Below, piece after piece: positions 62,723-64,000 of a stretch of DNA of 64,000 bases. The notes beneath the pieces were generated by a model. It was not told where the DNA came from and did no database searches. It was given only the letters and a program-made list of their open reading frames with translations. Every line of letters begins with the position of its first letter. Position 1 is the stretch's first letter. The position numbers and the translations under genes are program-made. The stretch is from Staphylococcus sp. IVB6181. GTDB taxonomy: Bacteria; Bacillota; Bacilli; Staphylococcales; Staphylococcaceae. The stretch covers positions 599,822 to 663,821 of the forward strand of contig NZ_CP095096.1 of NCBI RefSeq assembly GCF_025561445.1, in the 5' to 3' direction.

Positions 62723-63489
62723 GTACAACAGCGTTGTGTTTGACCGCATTATTATTAATCATCCCCATCGCAATTTCTATTAAAGAAAAATTGAATATTG
62801 CCAAAGATTTAATTATTGCTTCGATTCGTGCAGTGATTCAATTAGTGATTTTAGGTTACATCCTTCATTTTATCTTCGATTTGAATGAACCATGGATTTT
62901 AATCTTATTCGTTTTAGTAATTGTAATTAACGCATCATGGAATACCATTAGCCGTGCCTCTAAAGTGATGCATCACGTCTTTTGGATTTCATTTGTTTCT
63001 ATCTTTATCGGAACTGCACTGCCTTTAACTGTTATCGTACTTGTCGGTGCGATTGATTTTACCGGCAACGAATTGATTCCGATCGCAGGGATGCTTGCGA
63101 ATAACGGACTGATTGCGATCAACCTTGCATATCAAAATTTAGACCGTGCATTTGTGAAAGAATACAGTTCGATTGAATGCAAATTGGCATTAGCCGCAAC
63201 ACCGAAACTTGCATCTAAATCAGCGGTAAGAGAAAGTATCAAGTTAGCGATTGTACCAACCATTGATTCAGTGAAAACCTATGGTCTGGTTTCGATTCCG
63301 GGTATGATGACAGGGATGATTATCAGCGGGGTAGATCCGCTTCAAGCCATCAAATTCCAGCTTTTAGTTGTCTTCATACATACAACGGCAACTATCATGA
63401 CCGCACTCATCGCAACTTATTTAAGCTACAAACAATTCTTTAACAGTCGTCATCAGCTTATCGGCAGTATGCTGAATGATGAAGACTAA
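62719..63489 (+). CDS. fetB: FetB/YbbM-type permease (UPF0014)
   Basis: A 256-aa membrane protein with about seven helices. The family stretches RAVIQLVILGYIL, AGMLANNGLIAINLAYQNLDRAF and SIPGMMTGMIISGVDPLQAIKFQLLVVF are all present. Its ATG lies inside the fetA stop region (ATGA), so the two are coupled. Length is normal. The exported substrate (iron in E. coli) is inferred. Confidence 0.88.
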   Translation: MSTTALCLTALLLIIPIAISIKEKLNIAKDLIIASIRAVIQLVILGYILHFIFDLNEPWILILFVLVIVINASWNTISRASKVMHHVFWISFVSIFIGTALPLTVIVLVGAIDFTGNELIPIAGMLANNGLIAINLAYQNLDRAFVKEYSSIECKLALAATPKLASKSAVRESIKLAIVPTIDSVKTYGLVSIPGMMTGMIISGVDPLQAIKFQLLVVFIHTTATIMTALIATYLSYKQFFNSRHQLIGSMLNDED

Positions 63490-63497
63490 TGTATTCA

Positions 63498-63546
63498 AGA
63501 TAGTTTTTCAGATGAAACTATCTGAAAGACTGTCTTCTTTTTTTCT
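63498..63546 (+). terminator. fetAB terminator
   Basis: AGATAGTTT and AAACTATCT pair around TTCAGATG. A T-run follows 14 bases later, after a possible second small hairpin. Confidence 0.6.
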
Positions 63547-63657
63547 GAAAAGAACAAATTAATTTTGTACACTTACAATATCTTTTGAATTCTACTATAA
63601 TGGTAAGGTTGAAATAATTAGTAAAAAGAATGAAAGAGAGAGAAAGGAGGCATACAT

Positions 63658-64000
63658 ATGTCAGTCATGAGAATTGTTACCTTTATTATCAGTGTGTTTA
63701 TCGTAGGTATGGTCGAAATGATGGTCGCAGGTATTATGAACTTAATGAGCAATGACTTGCATGTATCAGAAGCTTGGATAGGGCAGTTAGTCACATTATA
63801 TGCGGTGACCTTTGCGGTATGCGGTCCTATATTAGTCAAAGCTACGAATCGTTTTGATGCTAAAGCGGTGCTGCTTTGGACCATTGCGGTGTTTGTGGTC
63901 GGCAATGCATTGATTGCCGTATCGCCGAATTTCACATTATTGATTATCGGCAGAATTATCTCTTCGGCTGCTGCTGCTTTGATTATCGTTAAAATTCTGG
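63658..64000 (+). CDS. MFS transporter, DHA1 type, 3' end beyond the window
   Basis: The first 114 residues of a major facilitator: FIISVFIVGMVEMMVAGIMNLMSNDLHVSEAWIGQLVTLYAVTFAVCGPILVKATNRFDAKAVLLWTIAVFVVGNALIAVSPNFTLLIIGRIISSAAAALI. The G-M-x-E and motif-A-like loops are typical of DHA1 drug or nucleoside efflux proteins (AraJ/PbuE/YdhP branch). AAAGGAGG eight bases before ATG 63658 makes the start sure. The frame is open to the last base. Confidence 0.85.
   Translation, partial: MSVMRIVTFIISVFIVGMVEMMVAGIMNLMSNDLHVSEAWIGQLVTLYAVTFAVCGPILVKATNRFDAKAVLLWTIAVFVVGNALIAVSPNFTLLIIGRIISSAAAALIIVKIL

Overview
The window reads as chromosome of a coagulase-negative Staphylococcus. Gene content and order are staphylococcal: cidB-cidC, pfoR-sdaAB-sdaAA, frp/ddh, catE, copB, relP, clpL, gntR-gntK-gntP, ppx-ppk. 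A lactose permease, an AraC-type regulator and an LacZ-type beta-galactosidase replace the phospho-beta-galactosidase route, which points to the S. carnosus/simulans/piscifermentans group or S. xylosus-like species. That species guess is inference; no rRNA or tRNA gene is visible to settle it.

Layout. 1-8.0 kb: cidB-cidC (overflow metabolism), a GNAT, a hotdog thioesterase, azlCD amino-acid export, a NixA-type nickel/cobalt permease, an alpha/beta hydrolase lacking its nucleophile serine, and a LacI-type regulator. 8.1-12.5 kb: a small LPKAG cell-wall-anchored protein, then the serine dehydratase operon behind a Rex-like box, and an unlisted 58-aa membrane protein. 12.5-20.5 kb: flavoproteins, an intact ISL3/IS1181-like element (13891-15403) with a perfect 8-bp target duplication, D-lactate dehydrogenase, a heterodimeric ABC exporter and a small GNAT. 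20.8-25.2 kb: stress and metal genes, each behind a recognisable operator (Zur at adcA-like, QsrR-type at catE, CsoR at copB). 25.3-30.8 kb: lactose genes. 30.9-37.1 kb: fbp, an ABC pair, an AT-rich MFS/HTH cassette and dedA. 37.5-42.6 kb: an ACS-family transporter with cre and palindromic operator, an ABM monooxygenase, budA, a FUSC protein and a DUF2188 protein. 42.65-42.8 kb: a candidate small RNA. 42.8-47.6 kb: Zur-controlled cobW/zagA GTPase, relP and clpL with a CtsR box. 47.7-52.2 kb: paiB and the gluconate cluster with a perfect GntR operator and two cre sites. 52.2-58.3 kb: an unknown protein, an M20 peptidase broken by one stop codon, ppk and ppx. 58.6-64 kb: a DUF1307 lipoprotein, a degenerate IS3/IS150-type element, a CPBP protease, fetAB and a truncated MFS gene.

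How it works together. Much of the window handles carbon overflow and its control: pyruvate oxidase, acetolactate decarboxylase, D-lactate dehydrogenase, serine dehydratase, gluconate and lactose uptake. CcpA cre sites stand before lacP, gntR, gntP and the ACS transporter. A second theme is metal and electrophile stress, with Zur, CsoR and QsrR-type sites. No CRISPR array, prophage or toxin-antitoxin module was seen. The most interesting unexplained pieces are the candidate sRNA at about 42677-42803, the long two-promoter clpL leader, two palindromic operators without an obvious regulator, and the near-perfect palindrome inside the IS3-type element.
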